Positions 18,797 to 27,801 of a stretch of DNA of 64,000 nucleotides are shown in pieces. This stretch comes from Aliirhizobium wenxiniae. Lineage in GTDB: Bacteria; Pseudomonadota; Alphaproteobacteria; Rhizobiales; Rhizobiaceae. How positions within the stretch are numbered: position 1 is the stretch's first letter; each line of letters opens with the position of its first letter. Below the pieces are notes generated by a model, which had not been told where the DNA came from, did not search any database, and saw only the letters and a program-made list of their open reading frames with translations. Both the position numbers and the translations under genes were made by a program. The DNA is taken from NCBI RefSeq assembly GCF_014201355.1, contig NZ_JACHEG010000002.1:186001-250000 (forward strand), written 5' to 3'.

Positions 18797-18808
18797 AGCT
18801 GAAAGACC

Positions 18809-19423
18809 TCAGGCCTTGGCCGGAAACTCCGCCAGGCGGGCCGCATAGCGCGCCATCGTATCCACTTCGAAATTGACGAAATCGCCGGGCTTGCGGTCAC
18901 CCCAGGTGGTTACGGCAAGTGTATGGCGGATCAGCAGGATATCGAAATCGGTGCCGTTGACCGCATTGACGGTCAGCGATGTGCCATCAAGGGCGATGGA
19001 ACCCTTGGGCGCGACGAAACGTGCGAGATCTTCCGGCGCGCGCAAGGTGATGCGAACCGCCTCGCCTTCCGCTTCGACCGCAAGGATCTCGGCCTTGCCA
19101 TCAACATGACCGGAAACGATGTGGCCGCCGAGCTCGTCGCCGATCTTCAGCGCCCGCTCGAGATTGATCCGCGTGCCTTTGGTCCACGATGAGATCGTCG
19201 TCAGGCGCAGCGCTTCTTCCCAGGCCTCGACTTCGAACCAGCGTTCGTTGCTGCCGTCTTCAGGAAGCGTGGTCACCGTCAGGCAGACTCCCCCATGGGC
19301 GATCGAAGCGCCCATATCGATGGTCTTCGGGTCGTAATTGGTGGAGATGCGCAGCTTCACGCCTTCATCCAGAGCGGTCAGCTCGGAAACCGTGCCGATA
19401 TCGGTGACAATACCCGTAAACAT
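18809..19423 (-). CDS. ribE: Riboflavin synthase alpha chain
   Basis: Riboflavin synthase dismutates two molecules of 6,7-dimethyl-8-ribityllumazine. The protein of 204 residues begins [12 protein letters not shown] at ATG 19423, sharing one base with the ribD stop (TGATG). Two lumazine-binding barrels are visible, 1-97 and 98-195, each with its GG(V/H)C/IV motif (ASIAHGGVCLTV and GDELGGHIVSGHVDG). It is the last gene of glyA-nrdR-ribD-ribE and converges with the HD-GYP gene. Confidence 0.95.
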   Translation of the reverse strand: MFTGIVTDIGTVSELTALDEGVKLRISTNYDPKTIDMGASIAHGGVCLTVTTLPEDGSNERWFEVEAWEEALRLTTISSWTKGTRINLERALKIGDELGGHIVSGHVDGKAEILAVEAEGEAVRITLRAPEDLARFVAPKGSIALDGTSLTVNAVNGTDFDILLIRHTLAVTTWGDRKPGDFVNFEVDTMARYAARLAEFPAKA

Positions 19424-20511
19424 CAAAGGCCTCTTTCATATTCGAAGCTGCGGTCGGCGCCGAAACGCTCCTGCCGCACGCACTGAAATCCTGCCGGAAT
19501 ATCGGAAGGCGTCGCCGGCGATTCAATCCCGCCCGCACCGACAACAAGCTCGGACTGAGCAAGAACGAGGCGATCGACCAGGCCGGCATCGAGGAAGCTA
19601 CGACCGACCCTTGCTCCACCCTCGACCATAAGTGAGGAAATTCCGCGTGTAGCGAGATTGGCCAGAAGGTCGCGCAGATTGGCCGCCTGCAGAACCTCGA
19701 CACCTGCGGACATCAGCGCGCGCAGGCGCTCCTCGTTCGACGGATGCGTCTCGCAGAAGGGATCTGTGACGGCGACGACCGGAACCGTGCCGGTTGATTT
19801 AACCAGCTTGGACGACAGCGGCAGTTCCAGACGACGATCGAGAACGATCCTCAATGGCGAGCGGCTTTCCAGTCCCGGCAGGCGAACCGTTAGTTCGGGA
19901 TCGTCAACCAGCGCGGTACCGATGCCGACAAGAATGGCGTCGTTTTCCGCACGCATCATATGCACCTGGGCGCGTGACTGCGGGCCGGTGATCAGCAGTT
20001 CCTCGCCACGTCGGCCGAGCATGCCGTCAGCAGAAACCGCAAGCTTAAGAGTCACATAGGGCAATCCCCTCGTCTGACGCGAGAGGTAGGCCGAAAGCAC
20101 GCGACGCCCCTCGTCCTGCAGCAGACCGGTCTCAACGACGATACCGGCTTCGCGCAGGATTCCGAAACCGCGACCGGAAACCCGAGGGTCAGGATCATTG
20201 AGGCAAACGACGACACGGGCCACGCCTGCAGCAACCAGGGCGTTGGCACAGGGCGGCGTGCGGCCGTAGTGCGAACAGGGTTCGAGCGTAACGTAGGCCG
20301 TTGCCCCCCTCGCCCGCTCGCCGGCAACGGCCAGCGCCTGCGTTTCCGCATGGGGGCGACCGCCAACGGCGGTCACGGCCTGTCCGACGATCTCACCGTC
20401 CTTGACGACGATGCAACCGACGGAAGGATTGGTTGCCGTCAGACCGGCATGCCATCGCGACAGCCGCAAGGCGGCTGCCATGAAGCGACCGTCGTCGGCA
20501 GCACTCGTCAA
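19423..20511 (-). CDS. ribD: Bifunctional diaminohydroxyphosphoribosylaminopyrimidine deaminase / reductase
   Basis: The 362-residue enzyme carries out the second and third steps of riboflavin synthesis from GTP. The N-terminal deaminase domain (about 5-145) has the zinc motif HAETQAL ... [17 protein letters not shown]. The C-terminal reductase domain (about 150-355) has [15 protein letters not shown] and [16 protein letters not shown], the NADPH-binding end. Start overlaps the nrdR stop by 4 nt and its own stop overlaps the ribE start, so the three genes are translationally coupled. Confidence 0.95.
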   Translation of the reverse strand: MTSAADDGRFMAAALRLSRWHAGLTATNPSVGCIVVKDGEIVGQAVTAVGGRPHAETQALAVAGERARGATAYVTLEPCSHYGRTPPCANALVAAGVARVVVCLNDPDPRVSGRGFGILREAGIVVETGLLQDEGRRVLSAYLSRQTRGLPYVTLKLAVSADGMLGRRGEELLITGPQSRAQVHMMRAENDAILVGIGTALVDDPELTVRLPGLESRSPLRIVLDRRLELPLSSKLVKSTGTVPVVAVTDPFCETHPSNEERLRALMSAGVEVLQAANLRDLLANLATRGISSLMVEGGARVGRSFLDAGLVDRLVLAQSELVVGAGGIESPATPSDIPAGFQCVRQERFGADRSFEYERGL

Positions 20512-20999
20512 GAGCCCTCTCCGGATTCCAACCCCGGATCTCGGGCAAGCTTGGCGTTGATCTCCTCGATCACCTTCTCGAAATCTTCCGCGTGGGAGAA
20601 GTCGCGGTAAACCGAGGCGTAACGAACGAAGGCAACGTCATCGAGGCTTTTCAGGGCCTCGAGCACCTGCAGACCGATCTGCTCGGATGAGATTTCCGCC
20701 TCACCCGAGCTTTCCAGCCGGCGAACGATACCGGATACGGCACGTTCGATGCGATCGGCATCCACCGGCCGCTTGCGAAGCGCAATCTGGAAGGAACGCA
20801 CAAGCTTGTTGCGGTCGAAAGGTGCCTTGCGGCCGGTCTTCTTCAGCACCATCAGTTCGCGCAGCTGGACGCGTTCGAAGGTGGTGAAACGACCGCCGCA
20901 ATCCGGGCAGATGCGACGCCGGCGGATGGAGGTGAAATCCTCCGCCGGACGGCTATCCTTGACCTGAGTGTCTTCAGAGCCGCAGAAAGGGCAGCGCAT
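20508..20999 (-). CDS. nrdR: Transcriptional repressor NrdR
   Basis: NrdR represses ribonucleotide reductase genes in response to ATP/dATP. The 163-residue protein has the N-terminal zinc ribbon [17 protein letters not shown] ... [19 protein letters not shown] (four cysteines) and an ATP-cone domain from about residue 49 ([23 protein letters not shown]). The C-terminal part [22 protein letters not shown] is also typical. It lies 9 nt after glyA and overlaps ribD, the common glyA-nrdR-rib arrangement of this group. Confidence 0.96.
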   Translation of the reverse strand: MRCPFCGSEDTQVKDSRPAEDFTSIRRRRICPDCGGRFTTFERVQLRELMVLKKTGRKAPFDRNKLVRSFQIALRKRPVDADRIERAVSGIVRRLESSGEAEISSEQIGLQVLEALKSLDDVAFVRYASVYRDFSHAEDFEKVIEEINAKLARDPGLESGEGS

Positions 21000-21008
21000 C
21001 GGCTCTCC

Positions 21009-22298
21009 TTACAGGTAGGGGTACATCGGGAAACGGTCGGTCAGTGCGACGACCTTTTCGCGAACTGCAGCTTCCACGGCAGCATTGCCTTCATCGGAAT
21101 TGGCAGTCTTCAGACCGTCGAGAACCTCGACGATGAGGTTACCGATTTCCTTGAACTCGGCCTCCTTGAAACCGCGGGTCGTGCCGGCCGGCGTGCCGAG
21201 ACGAACGCCCGAAGTGACGAAGGGCTTTTCAGGGTCGAACGGAATGCCGTTCTTGTTGCAGGTGATGTAACCGCGGCCAAGGGCAGCCTCGGCGCGCTTG
21301 CCGGTGGCGTTCTTCTTGCGCAGATCGACCAGCATCAGGTGGTTGTCGGTACCGCCCGAGACGATGTCGAGACCGCCGGCAACCAGCGTTTCCGAGAGAG
21401 CCTTGGCGTTCTTGACGATCTGGGCTGCGTAATCCTTGAATTCCGGCTGCAGCGCTTCACCGAAGGCAACGGCCTTGGCGGCGATGATGTGCATCAGCGG
21501 ACCGCCCTGCAGACCGGGGAATACGGCCGAGTTGAACTTCTTGGCCAGATCCTCGTCGTTCGTCAGGATCACGCCACCGCGCGGGCCACGCAGCGACTTG
21601 TGGGTCGTGGTCGTGGCAACGTGGCAATGCGGGAACGGCGACGGATGCTGACCACCGGCAACGAGACCGGCGATATGCGCCATGTCGACCATAAGATAAG
21701 CGCCGACTTCGTCAGCGATCTCGCGGAAACGCTTCCAGTCCCAGATGCGGGAATAAGCGGTGCCGCCGGCGATGATCAGCTTGGGCTTGTGTTCGCGCGC
21801 CTTCTTGGCAACGTCGTCCATGTCGAGCAGGTTGTCGTCTTCACGCACACCGTAGGAGACGACGTTGAACCACTTGCCGGACATGTTGACCGGCGAACCG
21901 TGGGTCAGGTGTCCCCCGGAATTCAGGTCGAGACCCATGAACGTGTCGCCCGGCTGCAAGAGCGCGAGGAAGACGGCCTGGTTCATCTGCGAACCCGAGT
22001 TCGGCTGGACGTTGGCGAAGTTGACGCCGAACAGCTTCTTGGCGCGCTCGATTGCAAGCTCTTCGGCGATATCGACGAACTGGCAGCCGCCATAATAACG
22101 CTTGCCCGGATAACCTTCGGCATACTTGTTGGTCATGATCGAGCCCTGGGCTTCGAGCACGGCGCGCGAGACGATGTTTTCAGATGCAATCAGCTCGATC
22201 TCGTGGCGCTGACGACCGAGTTCCCTCTCGATCGCGCCAAAGATTTCCGGGTCGGTTTCGGCGAGCGGGCGGGAGAAGAATGCTTCGGTATTCGACAT
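21009..22298 (-). CDS. glyA: Serine hydroxymethyltransferase
   Basis: The PLP enzyme converts serine and tetrahydrofolate to glycine and 5,10-methylene-THF. I start at ATG 22298 with AGGAG upstream; the 429-residue protein begins [20 protein letters not shown]. The PLP-lysine motif [13 protein letters not shown] is at about 225-237, and [20 protein letters not shown] and [14 protein letters not shown] match the family. It is the first gene of the glyA-nrdR-ribD-ribE operon; its promoter must lie in the 287 nt before 22586, where no glycine riboswitch is evident. Confidence 0.97.
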   Translation of the reverse strand: MSNTEAFFSRPLAETDPEIFGAIERELGRQRHEIELIASENIVSRAVLEAQGSIMTNKYAEGYPGKRYYGGCQFVDIAEELAIERAKKLFGVNFANVQPNSGSQMNQAVFLALLQPGDTFMGLDLNSGGHLTHGSPVNMSGKWFNVVSYGVREDDNLLDMDDVAKKAREHKPKLIIAGGTAYSRIWDWKRFREIADEVGAYLMVDMAHIAGLVAGGQHPSPFPHCHVATTTTHKSLRGPRGGVILTNDEDLAKKFNSAVFPGLQGGPLMHIIAAKAVAFGEALQPEFKDYAAQIVKNAKALSETLVAGGLDIVSGGTDNHLMLVDLRKKNATGKRAEAALGRGYITCNKNGIPFDPEKPFVTSGVRLGTPAGTTRGFKEAEFKEIGNLIVEVLDGLKTANSDEGNAAVEAAVREKVVALTDRFPMYPYL

Positions 22299-22536
22299 GA
22301 GCAAGGCTCCTGGGAGAGGTAAGAAAGCGGTGTGAGGCGTCTTAGCGCTCTGCCCGTTGAAGGGCAAGACAAAGAGCGACATTTGCGCGCTCTGCCGCGG
22401 TATCAGAGATACTGTATCCCGCCTCTTTTCAATTCATTCAGGCTTTAAGCCCGAGAAACTGATCAGCCTCGCCTAAACTGCAAACAATAGGAAAACTGAG
22501 CCGTCGAATTCGTTGCTGCGATCGGTATCAACGGAA

Positions 22537-22564
22537 AAAGGCCGGGCAACACGACCCGGCCTTT
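22537..22564 (-). terminator. Terminator of the L,D-transpeptidase gene
   Basis: On the minus strand the stem AAAGGCCGGG / CCCGGCCTTT with an 8-nt loop runs into TTCCG after five T, 21 nt beyond the gene's stop codon. Confidence 0.8.
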
Positions 22565-22585
22565 CATCAAGATATTACCGCCAGT

Positions 22586-23914
22586 TTATTGCGGCAGCAG
22601 GTCACTTTCAGTGAGCGCCCCTTGGCGCTGTTCAATGCCGGTGGTCGTCTGGAGCGCCAGTTCCTGATTGCCATCCTTCTGGTAGATATCGTCGCGGAAC
22701 TGGACGACACGGTCCTTCGCCGACCATGCGGTGATGTAGACGATATAGACAGGCACTTCCTGGGCGAGCTTGATCGGATTGTTCTGCCGGGTCGAGATGA
22801 CGCGTTCGATCTCCTGACGCGACCAACCTGGCGTATCACGCAGCAGCCAGGTGATCATGTCGCGAACGTTCTGGACGCGCATGCAACCGGAGGATTCGAA
22901 ACGCATCAGCTTGTTGAACAGGCCCTGCTGCGGCGTATCATGCAGATATTCGTTGTTCGGGTTGTGGAAGTTGATCTTGGTCGAAGCCATGGCGTTGATC
23001 TTGCCTGGATCCTGACGGAACATCAGGTTTGGTGCCTTAGTTGCGTTCCAATCTACGGTTTCCGGCGCCACTTCCTGACCACGACCGTCGAACAGTCGAA
23101 TCTGGTTGCGGGTCAGGTAGGTCGGATCCTTGCGCATCAACGGGACAATATCTTTCTCGACGATCGAGCGAGGTGCCGTCCAGTACGGATTGAGAATTAC
23201 TTCATAGATCTTGGAGTTGATCGCATGGGTCGGACGGTCGATACGGCCAACAACGGCATTAGTGCGCAGGGCGACACGGTCGTTCTCTACGGCCTCTATA
23301 TACATGGCCGGGATATTGACCATGAGATAACGCTGACCGAGATCACCTGACATGGACTGAAGCCGCACGAGGTTGGTCTGCAACTGCATCAGTCGCGTCT
23401 GTGCCGGAACGTTGAGCGCCTTCACAGTGAATTCGCCAAGTACACCATCTGCCGGGAGACCGTGCCGAGCCTGGAAACGTTTCACGGCGCCATCGACATA
23501 GCTGTCGAAAGCCGTCGACATGCCGGCACCCTCGTCAAGGTCTCCGGAAATGGTGAGGCGCTGGCGAAGCTGCTGAACGCTAGAATCGGCGACGCCGAGC
23601 TGCAGGCGGGTCGACGGACGCACTTCCGGCCAGCCGCCGTTGGAAACGATCGACTGGTAGGTGTAAATTGCCTGCTGGATATTGGCAGGACCTTCGGTGC
23701 CCAGGATCGGGTTGTTCGAGACAACACCAACAGCAGTGCGCGAGCCCCGCGCATCGAACTGATCGTCCCAACTGCCGCGCCGCGGGGCATTGATGAGTGA
23801 ATCAATCGGGCTCTGTGCAAGCGCCGGTGCGGCCAATGCCGCGGCACCCGCCGAAACAGCAGAACGCAGCAGCGCGCGGCGAGACAAAACTTCAAGTCCG
23901 ATTTTCTTCGACAT
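22586..23914 (-). CDS. ldtP: Murein L,D-transpeptidase with peptidoglycan-binding domain (LdtP-like)
   Basis: The protein (442 residues from ATG 23914, 443 from ATG 23917) makes or remodels 3-3 crosslinks in peptidoglycan. It has a twin-arginine-like signal (LSRRALLRSAVSAGAAALAA), a peptidoglycan-binding repeat near 135-170 (DSYVDGAVKRFQARHGLPADG) and a YkuD catalytic domain at about 195-410. The nucleophile is Cys about 344-345 in FESSGCMRVQN, preceded by FHNPNNEYLHDTP as in YcbB-type enzymes. In Liberibacter and rhizobia the MarR regulator LdtR controls such a gene; the ldtR homologue is at 24782. The name is given by that analogy. Confidence 0.9.
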   Translation of the reverse strand: MSKKIGLEVLSRRALLRSAVSAGAAALAAPALAQSPIDSLINAPRRGSWDDQFDARGSRTAVGVVSNNPILGTEGPANIQQAIYTYQSIVSNGGWPEVRPSTRLQLGVADSSVQQLRQRLTISGDLDEGAGMSTAFDSYVDGAVKRFQARHGLPADGVLGEFTVKALNVPAQTRLMQLQTNLVRLQSMSGDLGQRYLMVNIPAMYIEAVENDRVALRTNAVVGRIDRPTHAINSKIYEVILNPYWTAPRSIVEKDIVPLMRKDPTYLTRNQIRLFDGRGQEVAPETVDWNATKAPNLMFRQDPGKINAMASTKINFHNPNNEYLHDTPQQGLFNKLMRFESSGCMRVQNVRDMITWLLRDTPGWSRQEIERVISTRQNNPIKLAQEVPVYIVYITAWSAKDRVVQFRDDIYQKDGNQELALQTTTGIEQRQGALTESDLLPQ

Positions 23915-23917
23915 CAT

Positions 23918-24434
23918 TCAATCCATCTGATCCCGGTCAACAGAACAGCGCTACAGGGATATGGTTAAAAAGGCGCAAAAGCCAAGCAGGTGCCCTTTTC
24001 GGCCCGCTCTGCCTCAATCGGCAAAGCCCCTTTTTACCGATTGCTTGAACATGCCCGGTCCCATAGCAATATGGCCAATTCGTGTCACCAGGCGAAGGGT
24101 CACAAGCCTGTGTTGCGCTGTGACTTTTCTGCCGTATCCCAGGCATAAAATTCACACTTCGGTTTGGCGCATGTGGCTGACAGCTGGCCGGATCTTCGTT
24201 TGGCAACGAAATTCGTCGTAGCCAGAAGGCACCCCGGCACGGGAGCATCAAGCGTGCGCCTTCATTTTACAGTCTTGCCCTTTTTATCGCTTTCCGCAAA
24301 ACAGGCGACCATTGAAGAATCACCCTCGGCGCGAGCAATCGTCCGAGAACGCAACTTCCCAACAAAGCGCCAGTTTCAAGCAAGGCGACAGCAATAAATT
24401 CTATGACTTATAAATATAGGGGTGGAGAAATTAA
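23918..24434. other. Intergenic region upstream of ldtP
   Basis: These 517 nt contain only short, overlapping frames without start signals, so I call no gene here. They include the leftward control region of ldtP and the CATAAAATTC word at 24144. The last 40 nt are AT-rich (AATTCTATGACTTATAAATATAGG) and probably hold the promoter of the small gene at 24435. Confidence 0.5.
24144..24153. promoter_or_regulatory. CATAAAATTC word, candidate LdtR site upstream of ldtP
   Basis: The word CATAAAATTC, followed by ACACTT, recurs as CATAAAATTC-GACTT at 25368 upstream of ldtR. A site shared by regulator and presumed target is expected for an autoregulated MarR protein. Binding is inferred only from the shared word. 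Confidence 0.35.
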
Positions 24435-24635
24435 ATGCAGTGGAAACCGATAAACACTCTCATTCCAAACAAGCTGGTCTTTCTATTGTTCGATCATCTT
24501 GAGAGCGCTCAGTGGGTCGGTTACGTCAACGAAGACGGCATTTGTGAATGGCCTGACAAAGTCCGCGGATATCGTCCGACAGGCTGGCAGGAGGTGATTG
24601 TGGACCTGACCCGTATCAAGGCCATCGGCGGCTGA
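24435..24635 (+). CDS. Small soluble protein (66 aa), function unknown
   Basis: The 66-residue product begins MQWKPINTLIPNKLVFLLFD and contains WVGYVNEDGICEWPD and YRPTGWQEVIVDLTRIKAI. It is rich in Trp and aromatic residues and resembles the small single-domain proteins grouped near DUF551 (W-P-I ... start and a central W), but the match is loose. A GGTGGAGAAATTAA leader precedes the ATG, and a 16-bp perfect terminator follows after 27 nt, so the gene looks like a complete stand-alone unit. No role can be assigned. Confidence 0.65.
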   Translation: MQWKPINTLIPNKLVFLLFDHLESAQWVGYVNEDGICEWPDKVRGYRPTGWQEVIVDLTRIKAIGG

Positions 24636-24662
24636 TTCTACACCATTTCCGGATACAAAACG

Positions 24663-24703
24663 AGCAAAACGGAGCGTAGGCCTTACGCTCCGTTTTGCTT
24701 TTG
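24663..24703 (+). terminator. Rho-independent terminator of the 66-aa gene
   Basis: Perfect 16-bp arms AGCAAAACGGAGCGTA / TACGCTCCGTTTTGCT around a 5-nt loop, with T-rich sequence inside and after the 3' arm. It could serve ldtR (minus strand) as well. Confidence 0.85.
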
Positions 24704-24781
24704 TGCGTCACCGCATGACTGGAGGCAATGTGGAACGCCAAGCCCTTAGTGGTTTAAAGGCAGATCGCAGTTCCGGTCCGA

Positions 24782-25297
24782 TTACATCCGGTAAGCGATC
24801 GAGTCGTTCCAGAAGCGATCGAGGCGCTGCAGAAGACGATTCATCTGGGAGAATTCGCCTTCGCCGATACCGCCGACCTTTTCGATCGAGCCGATGTGGC
24901 GTTCGTAGAGCTTTGCGACGGTTTCGGCGATTTCCTGGCCGGCCGGCGTCAGGCTGATGCGAACCGAGCGACGGTCGATGCGCGAACGGGCATGGTTGAT
25001 GAAGCCCAGATCGACCAGCTTCTTGACGTTGTAGGAAACGTTGGAGCCGAGATAGTAGCCGCGGGAGCGGAGTTCACCGGCTGTCAGTTCCGAATTGCCG
25101 ATGTTGAAAAGAAGGAGTGCCTGGACGGCGTTGACATCATCGCGACCCTGACGGTCGAACTCGTCCTTGATGACGTCGAGGAGACGGCGGTGGAGACGTT
25201 CCACCAGATGCAGCGATTCCATGTAAAGTCCACGGATCGTATCTTCGTGCGGATCTGCGACTGCCGGTGCCTGCGGCTTGAGCTTCGTGTTCATCAT
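24782..25297 (-). CDS. ldtR: MarR-family regulator LdtR
   Basis: The 171-residue protein has a winged helix-turn-helix at about 60-140 (ALLLFNIGNSELTAGELRSRGYYLGSNVSYNVKKLVDLGFI, then RSRIDRRSVRISLTPAG) and flanking dimerisation helices (LHLVERLHRRLLDVIKDEF and HIGSIEKVGGIGEGEFS). This matches LdtR, studied in Liberibacter asiaticus and rhizobia as an activator of an L,D-transpeptidase gene and of osmotic tolerance. The transpeptidase gene lies 0.9 kb downstream on the same strand. GAGG stands 5 nt before ATG 25297; ATG 25294 is equally possible. Confidence 0.92.
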   Translation of the reverse strand: MMNTKLKPQAPAVADPHEDTIRGLYMESLHLVERLHRRLLDVIKDEFDRQGRDDVNAVQALLLFNIGNSELTAGELRSRGYYLGSNVSYNVKKLVDLGFINHARSRIDRRSVRISLTPAGQEIAETVAKLYERHIGSIEKVGGIGEGEFSQMNRLLQRLDRFWNDSIAYRM

Positions 25298-25367
25298 AAC
25301 TGCCTCACTGTTTTGTTTGGCGGTGTGTTTGTTTGTTCCCGCCTTGAGACAGACCCTATCGAATGCG

Positions 25368-25379
25368 CATAAAATTCGA
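25368..25379. promoter_or_regulatory. CATAAAATTCGA word upstream of ldtR
   Basis: TAAAATTCGA occurs exactly twice upstream of ldtR, at 25370-25379 and 25501-25510, and the longer CATAAAATTC form recurs upstream of ldtP at 24144. The surrounding 230 nt are AT-rich, in contrast with the flanking genes. An autoregulatory LdtR site is plausible but unproven. Confidence 0.4.
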
Positions 25380-25527
25380 CTTAAAACACTTGATTAACAA
25401 AAGCCTACCGGCATTTTCGGATTTTGTCGGCACTGTGGCGAAGACCTTCCTCTCGCTTTTTCTGCCTATAAAAATCAACATCTTAGCTCGGAAAAATCGC
25501 TAAAATTCGAGCTAAATGCCTTTAGGA

Positions 25528-25971
25528 TCAAGGTGAATCAATCCTTACCTTCTCCTCTTTGCGCCTGCCTTCCAGCCATAATGCGAGACGAAATACGACA
25601 TAAAGGCTTGCCACGAGAACGTTCAGAAGCGGGACGAGATGGTTCTCGCCGAAAATTTCGGGCCAAACGACATACATTAGAATTTGGATGATAGCCGCCA
25701 TTGTCCACAAGACCGCGCCCCAGGATACGGCAAGCCACAAACCAAGAGAAGCAACCGGGAAAAGAACAGCAAGTGCCGGAGCGGTAACTCGCCAAGGCAA
25801 GTCCAGCAGATCGAAACGAGCTCGGCCTTCGAGCGAATACCCGACGAGCATCGCCCAATATTGCATGCCGAACCAGAAACAGGTGGCGGCAATCATCCTC
25901 ATGAAGAAGACGAACAGGAGCTCGGTCAGCGTGCGCCGTGGCGTCGTGGGTGAATCAGGTTCCATGGACAT
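25528..25971 (-). CDS. DUF6163-family membrane protein
   Basis: The 147-residue protein has four hydrophobic segments (about 20-45, 62-82, 85-105 and 112-135) between short polar ends, with the family-like FWFGMQYWAMLVGYS in the first helix. It matches a Rhizobiales family of unknown function often found next to ldtR and hemB. Start at 25971 has weak initiation signals. It diverges from hemB, with 124 nt between them. Confidence 0.8.
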   Translation of the reverse strand: MSMEPDSPTTPRRTLTELLFVFFMRMIAATCFWFGMQYWAMLVGYSLEGRARFDLLDLPWRVTAPALAVLFPVASLGLWLAVSWGAVLWTMAAIIQILMYVVWPEIFGENHLVPLLNVLVASLYVVFRLALWLEGRRKEEKVRIDSP

Positions 25972-26095
25972 CGATATATAGGCGCATCAGGCCAGCCGCC
26001 AGCCACACGCATGGCAGCAATGCTTGATCCTGACCATTCATAAACAACTTGTCGCATGCTAAGGACCGGCCAACAAAAATAACGGAGACACCGTC

Positions 26096-27106
26096 ATGGA
26101 TAAGACGCATCTCGTCGACGAGATCACCGGGCACCGCAGGATGCGGCGCAATCGCAAGGCAGACTGGGTCCGCCGCATGGTGCAGGAAAACCGGCTGACG
26201 GTCGACGACCTGATCTGGCCGATCTTCATTACCCACGGCACCGGCATTTCCGAGCCGCTGGCGGCCATGCCGGGTGTCAACCGGATGAGCGTCGACAAGG
26301 CAGTGGAAGCGGTGAAAGAAGCGGCCGATCTCGGCATTCCGGCAATCGCGCCCTTCCCGGACATCGAGATGGAACTGCGCGACCCGACCGGTTCGCACAT
26401 TCTCGACGCCAACAATCTGATGAACAGGTTCATTCGCGAGACCAAGAAGGCCGTGCCTAATATCGGCCTGATCACCGATGTGGCGCTCGACCCGTTCACC
26501 AGCCATGGCCATGACGGCATCCTGCGCGAAGGCATCATCGTCAACGACGAGACCGTTGATCATGTGGTGAAGGCCGCCGTGATGCAGGCGGATGCGGGCG
26601 CCGACATCATCGCACCGTCGGAAATGATGGACGGCCGCATCGGCGCCATCCGCCGCGGCCTGGATGCGGCAGGCCATCAGGATGTCGGCATCATGTCCTA
26701 TGCGACGAAGTTCTCGTCCGGATTTTACGGTCCCTACCGCGAGGCGATCAATACCGGGGGCCTGCTGAAGGGCGACAAGAACAGCTATTACATCTCTCCT
26801 GCCAACGGCACCGAAGCGCTGCGTGATGCTGCCCTCGACGTCGAAGAAGGCGCCGACATGATGATGATCAAGCCCGGCCTTCCCTATCTCGATATCTGTT
26901 GGCGCGTGAAGGAGGCTTTCGGCCTTCCGACCTATGCCTATCAGGTCTCGGGCGAATACGCGCAGATCAAGGCGGCCGCGATGAACGGCTGGATCGATGG
27001 CGACCGAGTGATGATGGAAACGCTTCTCTGTTTCAAGCGCGCGGGCTGCGACGGTATCCTCACCTATTTCGCCGTCGACGTTGCCAAGAAGCTGGCAAAG
27101 GGCTGA
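26096..27106 (+). CDS. hemB: Porphobilinogen synthase (delta-aminolevulinic acid dehydratase)
   Basis: HemB joins two 5-aminolevulinate molecules to porphobilinogen in haem and cobalamin synthesis. The 336-residue protein has the family's GHRRMRRNRKADWVRRMVQENRLTVDDLIWPIF start, the active-site lysines in MSYATKFSSGFYGPYREA and DMMMIKPGLPYLDI, and YQVSGEYAQIKAAA near the C-terminus. The zinc-site cysteine cluster of yeast-type enzymes is absent, as expected for the Mg2+-type alphaproteobacterial HemB. ATG 26096 has CGGAGA upstream. The gene is followed after 91 nt by the RDD gene. Confidence 0.96.
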   Translation: MDKTHLVDEITGHRRMRRNRKADWVRRMVQENRLTVDDLIWPIFITHGTGISEPLAAMPGVNRMSVDKAVEAVKEAADLGIPAIAPFPDIEMELRDPTGSHILDANNLMNRFIRETKKAVPNIGLITDVALDPFTSHGHDGILREGIIVNDETVDHVVKAAVMQADAGADIIAPSEMMDGRIGAIRRGLDAAGHQDVGIMSYATKFSSGFYGPYREAINTGGLLKGDKNSYYISPANGTEALRDAALDVEEGADMMMIKPGLPYLDICWRVKEAFGLPTYAYQVSGEYAQIKAAAMNGWIDGDRVMMETLLCFKRAGCDGILTYFAVDVAKKLAKG

Positions 27107-27197
27107 TGCTGCACGCGCGCGTCAGGACCTGGCCGAGACTTGCTAAGGTTGCAATCTCTCCCCATATGATTGGGGAGAAACAGGAGACCGGTTATCA

Positions 27198-27656
27198 ATG
27201 AGCCTCGACCCGAACCCGACTTATGCCGCACCGCAGGACTGGCGCGCCTATAGCGGCGTTCTTTCACGCCGGGTGTTCGCCTTCATTCTCGACTATCTGA
27301 TCGTGCTACTGCTCTGCATTCCGGCGGCGGTGATCGTCTTTTTTCTCGGCATCATCACGCTCGGCCTCGGCTTCATGCTTTATCCGGCGCTGTTTGTGAT
27401 CGTGGCGCTTCTTTATTTCGGCATGACGCTGGGCGGCCCGTCGCAAGCCTCACCCGGCATGCGCGCCATGGGTATTACGCTGATGCGAACCGATGGTCGG
27501 CGATTGGATTTCATGACAGCGATGGTCCACACAGTGCTGTTCTGGCTGATCAACTCGATCCTCACGCCGCTCATCCTGCTTGTCGGCCTGTTCACCGAAA
27601 GGTCACGTTTGGTGCATGACATGCTGCTCGGCACGGTTATCGTCAGGGCATCCTGA
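27198..27656 (+). CDS. RDD-family membrane protein
   Basis: The 152-residue protein has an RDD domain: AYSGVLSRRVFAFILDYLIVLLL (Arg and Asp of the first helix at about 24-30), a second hydrophobic helix (about 43-70) and ASPGMRAMGITLMRTDGRRLDF before the third. RDD proteins are small inner-membrane proteins, some acting in ion homeostasis; the substrate here is unknown. AACAGGAGACC precedes the ATG. It follows hemB on the same strand. Confidence 0.88.
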   Translation: MSLDPNPTYAAPQDWRAYSGVLSRRVFAFILDYLIVLLLCIPAAVIVFFLGIITLGLGFMLYPALFVIVALLYFGMTLGGPSQASPGMRAMGITLMRTDGRRLDFMTAMVHTVLFWLINSILTPLILLVGLFTERSRLVHDMLLGTVIVRAS

Positions 27657-27801
27657 CCACTGCTCCAAGCACGGCCAGCTATTCGATTTTGGTGATTGGC
27701 CGTGCTTAAAACCAAGCCCCGAAAAGCGCATGGTTGACGTTTTCCATTTATGCGCCATGGTATGACATTTCTCACTCCATGACGGGATCGGCCATACATC
27801 C

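Noticed and set aside
22299..22536. Glycine riboswitch before glyA
   Set aside because: No tandem aptamer-like conserved sequence is visible; only AT-rich leader.
23961..24397. Two frames of 77-86 codons between ldtP and the 66-aa gene
   Set aside because: They lack ribosome sites, overlap each other and have no protein-like composition.
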